Positions 7,284 to 12,955 of a DNA stretch of 12,955 nt are shown one piece after another. The notes beneath the pieces were generated by a model. It was given only the letters and a program-made list of their open reading frames with translations, was not told the origin of the DNA and made no database searches. Every line of letters starts with the position of its first letter. The stretch's first letter is position 1. The DNA is taken from positions 1-12,955 of the forward strand of contig JBFWQM010000163.1 of NCBI GenBank assembly GCA_050249455.1, in the 5' to 3' direction. The translations under genes were made by a program, and so were the position numbers. This DNA comes from JBFWQM01 sp050249455. Lineage in GTDB: Bacteria > Pseudomonadota > Alphaproteobacteria > MPNO01 > VGEU01.

Positions 7284-8101
7284 CAGCGGCCCTTGTACTG
7301 CGGCGGCCGCTTCTCGCGGAACGCCTTCACGCCTTCCTTGTGGTCCTGCGACAGGATCAGCGCGCTCTGCGCCATGCGCTCCATGATGCGCCCGGTGGTG
7401 GCATCGATGTTCTGGCAGGCGTTGATCACCGCCTTGGCCGCGCCGAGCGCCTGCGGCGCCTTCTTCACCAGCTTGTCGGCGAGCGCACGCGCCTCCTCCG
7501 CCAGCTTGGCCTTGGGCACGACGCGGGTGACGAGGCCGACCTGCAGCGCGCGCTCGGCGTCGATGAACTCGCCGGCCAGCACCAGCTCCTTCGCCCAGCC
7601 CGGCCCGATCATCTTGACCAGCCGCGAGCAACCGCCGGAGCCGGGGACGAGGTTGATGTTGCCTTCGGTGAAGCCGAAGCGCGTGTCGTCGGCGGCGATG
7701 CGGAAGTCGGCCGCCATCGCGAGCTCCAGCCCGCCGCAGGCGCAGGTGCCGAACACCGCGGCGATCACCGGCACCTCGACCCGCTCCAGCACGTCGAAGA
7801 AGTCGTGGATCCAGCGGTACTCGTGGCGGAAGCGCGACGACGACCAGTCCTGCTCGAACCACGACAGGTCGGCGCCGGCGCCGAAAGCGCGGTCGCCGGC
7901 GGCGAAGATGGTGACGCAGCGCAGGTCCGGCGTGCGCTCGATCTGGAGCTGCAGCGCCGTGAAGTCCTTCTGCATTTCGGCGTTGAAGGTGTTGAGCCGC
8001 TCCGGCCGGTTGAGCGTGATCTCGAACACCGGCCCGCGCATCTCGGTGCGGATCGCCTTGTACTGGTAGTTCGGGTTGAGGATCGGGTTGTCGTCGCTCA
8101 T
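7283..8101 (-). CDS. Enoyl-CoA hydratase/isomerase (crotonase) family protein
   Basis: The 272-residue crotonase acts on a CoA thioester, stabilising the thioester enolate in its oxyanion hole. The segment RAFGAGADLSWF (71-82) gives one oxyanion-hole strand. GTCACGGLELAMAADFRIA (118-136) gives the second and contains Glu126, equivalent to the first catalytic Glu of hydratases. FGFTEGNINLVPGSGG (142-157) contains Glu146, equivalent to the second. Both acids being present supports hydratase chemistry, though isomerase, hydrolase or ring-opening activity is also seen in the family. AGGAG sits eight bases before the ATG. It follows the diiron oxygenase gene by 61 bp and overlaps padR by one base. 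The extended C-terminus ending RPPQYKGR is normal for the family. Confidence 0.93.
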   Translation of the reverse strand: MSDDNPILNPNYQYKAIRTEMRGPVFEITLNRPERLNTFNAEMQKDFTALQLQIERTPDLRCVTIFAAGDRAFGAGADLSWFEQDWSSSRFRHEYRWIHDFFDVLERVEVPVIAAVFGTCACGGLELAMAADFRIAADDTRFGFTEGNINLVPGSGGCSRLVKMIGPGWAKELVLAGEFIDAERALQVGLVTRVVPKAKLAEEARALADKLVKKAPQALGAAKAVINACQNIDATTGRIMERMAQSALILSQDHKEGVKAFREKRPPQYKGR

Positions 8102-8162
8102 GGAGACGCTCCTGGGCCGCCGCGCGGCGCCCGGCTGAAGGCTGCGGGGAACGGCGCGGCCG

Positions 8163-8909
8163 TCACTGGTTGGACAGCAGGATCTCGCGCGTCGACGGCA
8201 TCAGCTCGGCCTTCACCGCCTCGAACCCCGACATCGGCGGGAACTTGAGGCCGACCTCGCGCATGTAGCCGACCATCTCCTCGAGGTAGCGGTTGACCAC
8301 CTGTTCGGTGGTGTTGCGCTTCAGCCCGACCTTGATGCAGTAGTCGTTGTCGGCGCCGGTGGGGCGGCCGAACGCGCGCTTCACCGTGACCGGCAGCATC
8401 TGGAAGTAGAGCCGCTGGAACTCGTCGAACAGCTTCTTGTCCTTGGCGAACTCGCGCAGGTTCTCGACGCCGTTGCCGTAGTGGCCTTCCTCGTCCTCCA
8501 GCACGGCGCCCATCGCGTCGGCCCACGGCACGTAGGACGACTCGCGGTATTCCATGATCTGGTGGCTGCCGGCGCGGTCGACGGTGAAGTTGAACACGGC
8601 TACGTGGACCCAGTTGTCCATGTCGAGCGACCAGAACTGCGCCGCCGGCGGGCGCGAGCGGAACACCTCCTCCGGGTCGACGCCGAGATCCTCGAACAGC
8701 TTGCACATGCGCTGGCTGTGCTCGGCCTCCTCCTCCGCGAACTCGGCGGCGAGCAGGCGCTCGTGCAGGGTCGGCGCGCAGCCGATCGAGCGGCCGAACA
8801 CCTCCGCCGTCGCCGTCTCGGCGTAGAACTGCCGCGTCATCAGCCGCAGCAGCATGTCGCGGTATTCGCCGGTCGCGTCCTCGGGCGTGCGGACCGTGAT
8901 GGCCGTCAT
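8163..8909 (-). CDS. Stand-alone PaaA/PaaC-family diiron oxygenase-like protein
   Basis: The 248 residues read as a ferritin-like four-helix diiron protein of the phenylacetic acid catabolic (PaaA_PaaC) family. Recalled PaaA sequence aligns throughout: RQFYAETATAEVFG with the first iron helix (Glu31), APTLHERLLAAEFAEEEAEH with the second (Glu61, His64), FTVDRAG with the third (Asp111), SSYVPWADAMGAVLEDEEGH with the fourth (Glu140, His143), then a shared C-terminal block (GADNDYCIKVGLKRNTTEQVVNRYLEEM, LKFPP). The two ligand pairs are about 30 residues apart, as expected. It is shorter than PaaA (about 310) and BoxB (about 470). It may oxygenate an aryl-CoA with electrons from an unseen reductase; the substrate is unknown. 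AAGGAG lies seven bases before the ATG. It is first in the minus-strand set with crotonase, padR and CoA ligase. No other Paa or Box subunit is in the window. Confidence 0.85.
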   Translation of the reverse strand: MTAITVRTPEDATGEYRDMLLRLMTRQFYAETATAEVFGRSIGCAPTLHERLLAAEFAEEEAEHSQRMCKLFEDLGVDPEEVFRSRPPAAQFWSLDMDNWVHVAVFNFTVDRAGSHQIMEYRESSYVPWADAMGAVLEDEEGHYGNGVENLREFAKDKKLFDEFQRLYFQMLPVTVKRAFGRPTGADNDYCIKVGLKRNTTEQVVNRYLEEMVGYMREVGLKFPPMSGFEAVKAELMPSTREILLSNQ

Positions 8910-8995
8910 GGGTGGTCTCCTTCCCTGTGGGGACCGCCGTCGCGGCGGCCCTTCGTTCTGGTCGGCGCGGATTCGATGCCGCGTCCGTTGGCGCT

Positions 8996-9024
8996 ATCTA
9001 AGGATTTGCCTATGGGATAGTCAA
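8996..9024 (-). promoter_or_regulatory. Predicted promoter of the diiron oxygenase-crotonase-padR set
   Basis: On the minus strand TTGACT (9024-9019) is followed after 17 bp by TTAGAT (9001-8996). The -35 is good and the -10 is weak. This would give a leader of roughly 80 bases before the ATG at 8909. It is the only AT-richer stretch in this gap. Confidence 0.45.
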
Positions 9025-9032
9025 GCGCTTGA
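9010..9032. promoter_or_regulatory. Candidate operator: two adjacent inverted repeats over the promoter
   Basis: TCAAGCGCTTGA (9021-9032) is a perfect 12-bp palindrome overlapping the predicted -35, and CTAT-GGG-ATAG (9010-9020) abuts it in the spacer. The placement suits a repressor site, possibly for the PadR protein of the same gene set, although the sequence is not the ATGT/ACAT type often described for PadR. Confidence 0.45.
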
Positions 9033-9052
9033 GTAGCTGCCGCCCGGCCACG

Positions 9053-9082
9053 AAAAAGGGCGGGTCCGCAGACCCGCCCCTT
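9053..9082 (-). terminator. Intrinsic terminator after the PhyH pair
   Basis: On the minus strand the stem GGGCGGGTC, loop TGCG and GACCCGCCC are followed directly by TTTTT. It starts about 25 bases after the stop at 9107 and ends transcription of the two PhyH genes before the oxygenase promoter. Confidence 0.88.
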
Positions 9083-9106
9083 GGACAAGCGCGCCGGCGC
9101 CGGACG

Positions 9107-9937
9107 CTATTCGGCGGCGTCGCGCGCGATCGACTTCATGCCGGTGCGGTAGCGCGTCCAGGCGGCGTCGAGCTCCTCCAGGCAGACCGGGTCGAAGTCG
9201 AAGCGCGGATACGGCTCTGGCTTCCAGAAGCCGTTGCGGTCCTGGCCGCGCACCACGACCGCGGTGGCGCCGTCGTACTGCGACTGGCGGCAGTAGGCCG
9301 GCGCGATGTGGACGGCGAAGCCGATCCGCGCGTCGTCGGAGTGGTTGGGCTCAGAGGCGTGGAACAGCTTGTTGTGGTGCAGCGAGAACTCGCCCGGGTT
9401 CAGCTCCATGAACGTCGCCGTGGACTCATCGACGTTCTCGATGGTCTGGCCGCGCGACAGGAGGTTGTTGGGATCGTAGGTCTCCTTGTGCGGCACCACC
9501 GCGTCTCCCAAGTGGCTGCCCGGGATCACCCGCATGCAGCCCGAGTCGCGGCGCGCCGGCGACAGCGCGATCCAGGCGGTGATCGATTCCGGCGGGTCGA
9601 TGCCGTAATAGGTCGAATCCTGGTGCCAGGAGATGAAGCGCACGTCGTGCGCCTTCTTGGTGAACCAGCTCGTCCCCCAGATGATGACGTCGGGGCCGCC
9701 GACGTCCTCGAACGCGTCGGCCAGCCGCGGGTGGCGGATCAGCTCGCTCAGCCACGGGAACGGCAGATGCGCCTTGATGCGGTAGCGGCTCTGCGCCTCG
9801 GCGCCGGTCACCGCCTCCAGCTCCTCGAAGCGACGGCGGTACTCGGCGACCTCCGCCGGGGTCAGGAGCGGGATCGGGCAGGCGTAGCCGTCGCGCTTGA
9901 ACGTCTCGAGCTGGGCATCGGTCAGCGCCTTGGGCAT
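9107..9937 (-). CDS. PhyH (phytanoyl-CoA dioxygenase)-family Fe(II)/2-oxoglutarate oxygenase, copy 1
   Basis: The 276-residue protein has the jelly-roll motifs of the PhyH family: SWHQDSTYYGIDPPESITAWIAL (103-125) with iron ligands His105 and Asp107, DSGCMRVIPGSHLG (131-144), and LHHNKLFHASEPN (187-198) with the distal ligand probably His193, followed eleven residues later by Arg204 in DARIGFAVH, the likely 2-oxoglutarate salt-bridge partner. All required residues are present, so it is probably an active hydroxylase. Many bacterial relatives act on small molecules, not phytanoyl-CoA, so the substrate is open. GAGGTGA lies a few bases before the ATG. It follows its paralogue with 82 bp between them and is ended by a clear terminator. 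The two proteins align without gaps at about two thirds identity by hand count. Confidence 0.93.
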   Translation of the reverse strand: MPKALTDAQLETFKRDGYACPIPLLTPAEVAEYRRRFEELEAVTGAEAQSRYRIKAHLPFPWLSELIRHPRLADAFEDVGGPDVIIWGTSWFTKKAHDVRFISWHQDSTYYGIDPPESITAWIALSPARRDSGCMRVIPGSHLGDAVVPHKETYDPNNLLSRGQTIENVDESTATFMELNPGEFSLHHNKLFHASEPNHSDDARIGFAVHIAPAYCRQSQYDGATAVVVRGQDRNGFWKPEPYPRFDFDPVCLEELDAAWTRYRTGMKSIARDAAE

Positions 9938-10019
9938 CGTTCACCTCGTTTGCTGCATCACGGCGGCTGGCGGAAGCTTAGCCGAGCCCGGGGTGTGCGG
10001 GAAGATCAATCCGGCAGTT

Positions 10020-10850
10020 CTATTTTTGGGCAGATGCCGCCATCGGCCGCATGCCGGTGCGGTACTGCGCCCAGGCGGCGTCGAGCGCGGCCAGGCAGAC
10101 GGGGTCGAGGTCGCGCGCCGGCACCGGCTCGGGCCGCCAGTGGCCGTGGCGGTCGGCGCCGCGCACCAGCGTCCCGGTCGCGCCGGCGAACTGGACCTGC
10201 CGGCAATGCGCCGGCGCGAAGTGGACCGCGAAGCCGATCCGGGCGTCGTTGGAGGGGTTCGGCTCCGAGCTGTGGATCAGCTTGTTGTGGTGGATCGAGC
10301 ATTCGCCGGGGTCGAGCTCCATGAAGACGGCGCCGGACTCGTCCACCCCCTCGATGGTCTGGCCGCGCGACAGCAGGTTGTCCGGGTCGAAGGTCTCGAC
10401 GTGCGGCATGATCGCGGGCCCCCGGTGGCTGCCGGGGATCACCCGCATGCAGCCCGAATCGCGGCGGGCGCGCGAGAAGGCGATCCACACGTTGATCGTC
10501 TCCGGCGGCTCGATGCCGATGTAGGTGGAATCCTGGTGCCAGGAGAAATAGCGCCGGTCGCGCGCCGCCTTGGTGAAGAACGACGAGCCCCACACGACGA
10601 GGTCGGGGCCGAGCAGGTCCTCCACGACGTCGAGCAGCCGCGGGTCGCGGATCAGGCCGGACAGCCACGGGAACGGCAGGTGCGCCTTGATCTTGAACCG
10701 GCCCTGCGCCTCCGCGCCGATCGCCGCCTCCAGGTCTTCCAGCTTGCGGCGCAGGACGAGCGCCTCTTCGGCGGTCAGAAGCGGCACCGGGCTGAGCCAG
10801 CCGTCGCGCCGGAATTGATCGACCTGTGCAACGCTGAGCGCCTTGGGCAT
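10020..10850 (-). CDS. PhyH-family Fe(II)/2-oxoglutarate oxygenase, copy 2
   Basis: This tandem paralogue of the next gene is also 276 residues and aligns with it without a gap (184 of 276 identical by hand count). The iron ligands His105, Asp107 and His193 and the 2-oxoglutarate-binding Arg204 are all kept, as are DSGCMRVIPGSH and SRGQTIE. Differences concentrate in the helix at 20-40, in 74-100 and in 222-247, which may shape substrate choice. The ATG at 10850 was chosen over the GTG at 10859 because it gives the same MPKAL start as the paralogue and has GGGGTGA just upstream. It is divergent from the aldolase gene with about 100 bp between, so the two directions may share control. Both copies being intact suggests separate roles or separate steps on one substrate. 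Confidence 0.92.
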   Translation of the reverse strand: MPKALSVAQVDQFRRDGWLSPVPLLTAEEALVLRRKLEDLEAAIGAEAQGRFKIKAHLPFPWLSGLIRDPRLLDVVEDLLGPDLVVWGSSFFTKAARDRRYFSWHQDSTYIGIEPPETINVWIAFSRARRDSGCMRVIPGSHRGPAIMPHVETFDPDNLLSRGQTIEGVDESGAVFMELDPGECSIHHNKLIHSSEPNPSNDARIGFAVHFAPAHCRQVQFAGATGTLVRGADRHGHWRPEPVPARDLDPVCLAALDAAWAQYRTGMRPMAASAQK

Positions 10851-10879
10851 CGCCGTCACCCCGTCGCCGTCGTGCGCCC

Positions 10880-10921
10880 AGCATAGCGCGGTTTCCCCGC
10901 CCGCGCGATTTCCCCTACACT
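10880..10921. promoter_or_regulatory. Divergent promoter region, PhyH copy 2 / aldolase
   Basis: Possible -10 boxes are TATGCT on the minus strand (10885-10880) and TACACT on the plus strand (10916-10921), each a fair distance before its gene. Neither has a convincing -35. The assignment is weak. Confidence 0.3.
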
Positions 10922-10951
10922 CGCGCCGGCAACGAAGGGGAGCCGGAAGAG

Positions 10952-11746
10952 ATGCGCGAGAACCGCGTGCGCACGCTGTGGAGCCAGGGCAAGCCGGCGA
11001 TCAACGCCTGGCTGCAGATCCCGTCGTCGTTCTCGGCCGAAGTGATGGCCCACATGGGCTGGGATTCGGTGACGGTGGACCTGCAGCACGGCGTCACCGA
11101 CTACATGTCCGCCGTCCACATGTTTACCGCGATCTCGACCACACCGGCGACGCCGATGGCGCGGGTGTGGTGGAACGACCCCGCGATCATCATGAAGCTG
11201 CTGGACGCCGGCGCCTACGGCATCATCTGCCCTCTGGTGAACAACCGGGCGGAGTGCGAGGCGTTCGTGCGCGCCTGCCGCTACCCGCCGGACGGCTACC
11301 GATCGTCGGGGCCGATCCGCGCCACGCTCTACGGCGGCGCCGACTACATGTCGAAGGCCAACGAGACCGTCCTGACCTTCGCGATGATCGAGACGGCGGA
11401 GGCGGTGGAGAACCTCGACGCGATCACCTCCACCCCCGGCCTCGACGCCATCTATATCGGCCCGTCCGACCTCTCGATGACCCACGGCGGCACCCCGGGC
11501 CTCGACCAGACCGACCCCCGGATCGTCGCGCTGATCGACCGGGCATTCGCGTCCGCCAGGAAGAACGGTATCCGCGCCGGCATCCAGTGCGGCTCCGTCC
11601 CCTATGCGAAGAAGATGCTGGCGCAGGGCTTCGACCTGGTCACCATCTACTCCGACTCCCGCCTGATGGTCGCCGCCGGCTCGCGCATGTTCGCCGAGCT
11701 CAACGAGGGCAAGATCGAGGACAAGAAGCCGGGGTCGGTTTATTGA
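10952..11746 (+). CDS. HpcH/HpaI-family aldolase
   Basis: The 264 residues fold as a metal-dependent class II pyruvate-type aldolase, cleaving or forming 2-oxo-hydroxy acids (HpaI cleaves 4-hydroxy-2-oxo-heptanedioate at the end of homoprotocatechuate degradation). Matching features are NAWLQIPSS (Trp20), VTVDLQHGVTDY (His46), MARVWWND (Arg71), DAGAYGIICPLVNN, MIETAEAVENLDAI (Glu147) and IYIGPSDLSMTHG (Asp173). Glu147 and Asp173 keep the 26-residue spacing of the HpaI metal ligands. The position of the HpaI active-site Gln, two before the Glu, is Met145, as in many relatives that are not strict HpaI. The exact substrate is therefore uncertain. The ATG has GGAAGAG just upstream. It is divergent from the PhyH pair. 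Confidence 0.92.
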   Translation: MRENRVRTLWSQGKPAINAWLQIPSSFSAEVMAHMGWDSVTVDLQHGVTDYMSAVHMFTAISTTPATPMARVWWNDPAIIMKLLDAGAYGIICPLVNNRAECEAFVRACRYPPDGYRSSGPIRATLYGGADYMSKANETVLTFAMIETAEAVENLDAITSTPGLDAIYIGPSDLSMTHGGTPGLDQTDPRIVALIDRAFASARKNGIRAGIQCGSVPYAKKMLAQGFDLVTIYSDSRLMVAAGSRMFAELNEGKIEDKKPGSVY

Positions 11747-11800
11747 TGCGTTTTGCCAAATACCCCTGGCCCGCACATTCGTGACAGATCCAGACGCTGC

Positions 11801-11829
11801 GTAGGGGCGGGTTCGAAACCCGCCCCTAC
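11801..11829. repeat. Perfect hairpin, 13-bp stem and 3-nt loop
   Basis: GTAGGGGCGGGTT-CGA-AACCCGCCCCTAC lies in the 111-bp gap between the convergent aldolase and small membrane protein genes. It may stop transcription from both sides, but neither strand has a T-tract. The core resembles the stem of the terminator at 9053-9082, so it may be a dispersed repeat. Confidence 0.85.
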
Positions 11830-11857
11830 CGATGTTCCGCTGATGCCGCGCCGGACA

Positions 11858-12052
11858 TCACAACCAGAAGACAAAGTAGAGCCCGCCCCACAGCGCGGCC
11901 CCGGCCAGCGCGCCGAGCAGTCCGCCGAGCAGGCGTCGCCGGCGCCAGGCGAGCGCGCCGGCCGCCACGCCGATGATTGCGCCGGGCCAGCCGAACATCA
12001 GGGTCAGCACCGCGATCGCGAGCCAGCCGAACTGCAGGTTGATGTCGGACAT
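11858..12052 (-). CDS. Small two-helix membrane protein, copy 2 (64 aa)
   Basis: The protein begins MSDINLQFGWLAIAVLTLM, and two hydrophobic segments (about residues 8-34 and 41-63) flank a basic WRRRR turn, so it should be an inner-membrane helical hairpin with the basic loop in the cytoplasm. It is a clear relative of the gene just upstream: GWPGAI, AWRR, LLGALAGAA and WG.LY are shared, about 27 of 40 positions by hand. Such conservation between adjacent copies in the same relative frame is good evidence that both are translated. Only six bases separate it from the previous stop, so translation is probably coupled. No family or function is recognised. Confidence 0.7.
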   Translation of the reverse strand: MSDINLQFGWLAIAVLTLMFGWPGAIIGVAAGALAWRRRRLLGGLLGALAGAALWGGLYFVFWL

Positions 12053-12058
12053 CGCGCT

Positions 12059-12238
12059 TCATAGCCACGCGTAGAGGCTGCCCCACACCGCCGCGCCCGC
12101 GAGCGCGCCGAGCAGCGTGCCGGCGATCCAGTGCCGCCGCCACGCGATCCCGCCGGCGACCGCGCCCAGGATGGCGCCCGGCCAGCCGAGGATCAGGACG
12201 ATCGCGCCGACCTGCGCCAGGCTGAGCTCGGGGATCAT
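12059..12238 (-). CDS. Small two-helix membrane protein, copy 1 (59 aa)
   Basis: This very short gene reads MIPELSLAQVGAIVLILGWP at the start, then GAILGAVAGGIAWRRH and LLGALAGAAVWGSLYAWL. Two hydrophobic helices (about 8-32 and 38-58) surround a basic WRRH turn. It matches the next gene closely and the pair looks like a tandem duplication. The start lies 22 bp after the stop of the ring-hydroxylating dioxygenase beta gene on the same strand, so it may belong to that transcript. No good Shine-Dalgarno is seen; the gap before it is occupied by a GCCGGCGCGCCGGC palindrome. Function unknown. Confidence 0.68.
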   Translation of the reverse strand: MIPELSLAQVGAIVLILGWPGAILGAVAGGIAWRRHWIAGTLLGALAGAAVWGSLYAWL

Positions 12239-12260
12239 GGCCGGCGCGCCGGCGCCTCGG

Positions 12261-12764
12261 TCAGACGTTGTAGATGTCGAGCGCGCCGAAGATGCGGTCG
12301 TCGTAGACGTAGATCGTCTTCTTCGCGATCACGAGGCCGGCCGGCGTGCGGCGCAGCGTGTAGGCGTAGCGGCCGCCGCGCACGTTGCCGCCGCGGGTGC
12401 GGGCGAAGGCATGGACCAGCCACGCCGCCGTCGCTTCCACCGACGTCTCGGTGGCCGAAAGCACCAGCACGTTGGTGACGAGGTGCGCGGTCCACGGCAG
12501 CGGGTCGGTCGCCCACGACTCCTCGCCCTCGATGCGGAAGACGCGCGCCTCCAGCCCCGGCTTGTCCATGTACATCAGGCTGAGCTCGCGGTCGGGATCG
12601 GCGGTGAAGGCGTCGTCGGACGCCCACGCCGGTGCCCAGTAGACCGCGTCGTCGGCGTAGAGCGCGAGCCAGTCCTGCCATTTGCGCGCATCGAGCAGGT
12701 ACGCCTCGCGCGACAGGAGGTCGGCGACGGCGGCGGTCAAAGCAGGGTCGGCGGGTGGGTTCAT
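12261..12764 (-). CDS. Aromatic-ring-hydroxylating dioxygenase beta subunit
   Basis: The 167-residue protein has the NTF2-like fold of Rieske dioxygenase small subunits: SREAYLLDARKWQDWLALYADDAVYWAPAW (18-47), AHLVTNVLVL (93-102) and the closing IYVYDDRIFGALDIYNV. It is a structural partner of the alpha subunit in an alpha3beta3 enzyme that inserts both oxygen atoms into an aromatic or related ring. The ATG at 12764 was chosen because the conserved region starts there; the longer frame to 12896 runs through a repeat and into the alpha gene. The alpha subunit tail lies directly upstream on the same strand, confirming the assignment. The substrate is unknown. Ferredoxin and reductase genes are not in the window. 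Confidence 0.92.
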   Translation of the reverse strand: MNPPADPALTAAVADLLSREAYLLDARKWQDWLALYADDAVYWAPAWASDDAFTADPDRELSLMYMDKPGLEARVFRIEGEESWATDPLPWTAHLVTNVLVLSATETSVEATAAWLVHAFARTRGGNVRGGRYAYTLRRTPAGLVIAKKTIYVYDDRIFGALDIYNV

Positions 12765-12789
12765 CGCTCGAAAGCTCTTGGTTGGGACA

Positions 12790-12847
12790 CCCACCTCACC
12801 CAACCCTCTCCTCCCGCTGAGGGAGGAGAGGGCCGGGGTGAGGTGGG
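12790..12847. repeat. REP-like palindrome, half-size relative (58 bp)
   Basis: The outer arms CCCACCTCACCC (12790-12801) and GGGTGAGGTGGG (12836-12847) are the same as in the two larger copies at the left of the window, but only one inner hairpin is present, CCCTCTCCTCCC-GCTGA-GGGAGGAGAGGG. It sits between the alpha and beta genes of the ring-hydroxylating dioxygenase, where it may modulate the ratio of the two messages. Confidence 0.9.
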
Positions 12848-12871
12848 CACGCGTGGTCTCGCCGTTTCGGA

Positions 12872-12955
12872 TCACCCCGCCAGCCGGCGGCGCCATTCGC
12901 GGTAGAAGCCGTGCAGGGCGGTCTCGCTCTCGCGGCCGGGGGTGGAGCTGACCGG
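12872..12955 (-). CDS. Rieske ring-hydroxylating dioxygenase alpha subunit, C-terminal end (partial)
   Basis: Only the last 27 codons and the TGA are in the window: PVSSTPGRESETALHGFYREWRRRLAG. The pattern S-PG-E-E-AL-GFYR-W is the usual end of Rieske non-haem iron oxygenase alpha subunits, and a beta subunit gene follows 107 bp downstream. The Rieske cluster and iron site lie outside the window. Confidence 0.8.
   Translation of the reverse strand, partial: PVSSTPGRESETALHGFYREWRRRLAG

Noticed and set aside
7284..7862. Upstream extension of the padR frame
   Set aside because: It is an out-of-frame reading of the crotonase gene; the PadR domain starts exactly at the ATG at 7283.
9029..10324. 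431-codon plus-strand open frame opposite the PhyH genes
   Set aside because: It spans two certain antisense genes and the terminator, and has shadow composition.
11826..12143. 105-codon minus-strand frame across the small membrane genes
   Set aside because: It is in another frame, Arg/Ala-rich, and cannot explain the duplicated hydrophobic proteins read in the neighbouring frame.
12765..12896. Upstream extension of the dioxygenase beta frame
   Set aside because: It translates the repeat at 12790-12847 and overlaps the end of the alpha gene; the conserved protein starts at 12764.

Overview
The window is about 13 kb of very GC-rich DNA (roughly 70% by eye) and reads as a chromosomal segment of an alphaproteobacterium, of a Rhodospirillales or Hyphomicrobiales-like type. 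This rests on the divergent xseA/purD pair next to an M23 peptidase gene, the codon use, the dense PhyH, Rieske, HpaI and crotonase gene content, and several intergenic palindromic repeats of a kind common in that class. No species can be named from sequence alone. No intergenic gap reaches 300 bp; the largest are about 200 bp and are described below.

Left part (1-3450) is housekeeping: the N-terminal part of an exported M23-type peptidase (minus), xseA (minus) and the divergent purD (plus). Two copies of one roughly 110-bp palindromic repeat, in opposite orientations, lie on either side of the xseA-purD pair. One copy contains the likely GTG start of the peptidase gene.

Middle part (3600-8910) is an aromatic-acid/CoA-thioester island. 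It holds a VOC-fold metalloenzyme (minus), a divergent hotdog acyl-CoA thioesterase (plus), and then a minus-strand gene set read in the order PaaA-like diiron oxygenase, crotonase, PadR regulator, benzoate-CoA-ligase-type enzyme. The oxygenase gene has a good ribosome binding site and a promoter region with a 12-bp perfect palindrome over the predicted -35. Crotonase and padR overlap by one base (TGATG). A 37-bp perfect inverted repeat separates padR from the ligase gene. Together the enzymes suggest a compact aerobic aryl-CoA pathway: CoA activation, oxygenation of the thioester, hydration/isomerisation or hydrolysis, and release by the thioesterase. No paaB, paaC, paaD, paaE, boxA or boxC partner is present in the window, so this does not match the standard phenylacetyl-CoA or benzoyl-CoA clusters. 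It is the best candidate here for an undescribed system.

Right part (9050-12955) is a second catabolic group: two tandem, about two-thirds identical PhyH-type Fe(II)/2-oxoglutarate dioxygenases (minus) ending in a clear intrinsic terminator, a divergent HpcH/HpaI-type aldolase (plus), a pair of tiny tandem-duplicated two-helix membrane proteins (minus; one is only 59 codons), and the beta subunit plus the last 27 residues of the alpha subunit of a Rieske ring-hydroxylating dioxygenase (minus). A half-size copy of the left-hand repeat sits between the alpha and beta genes.
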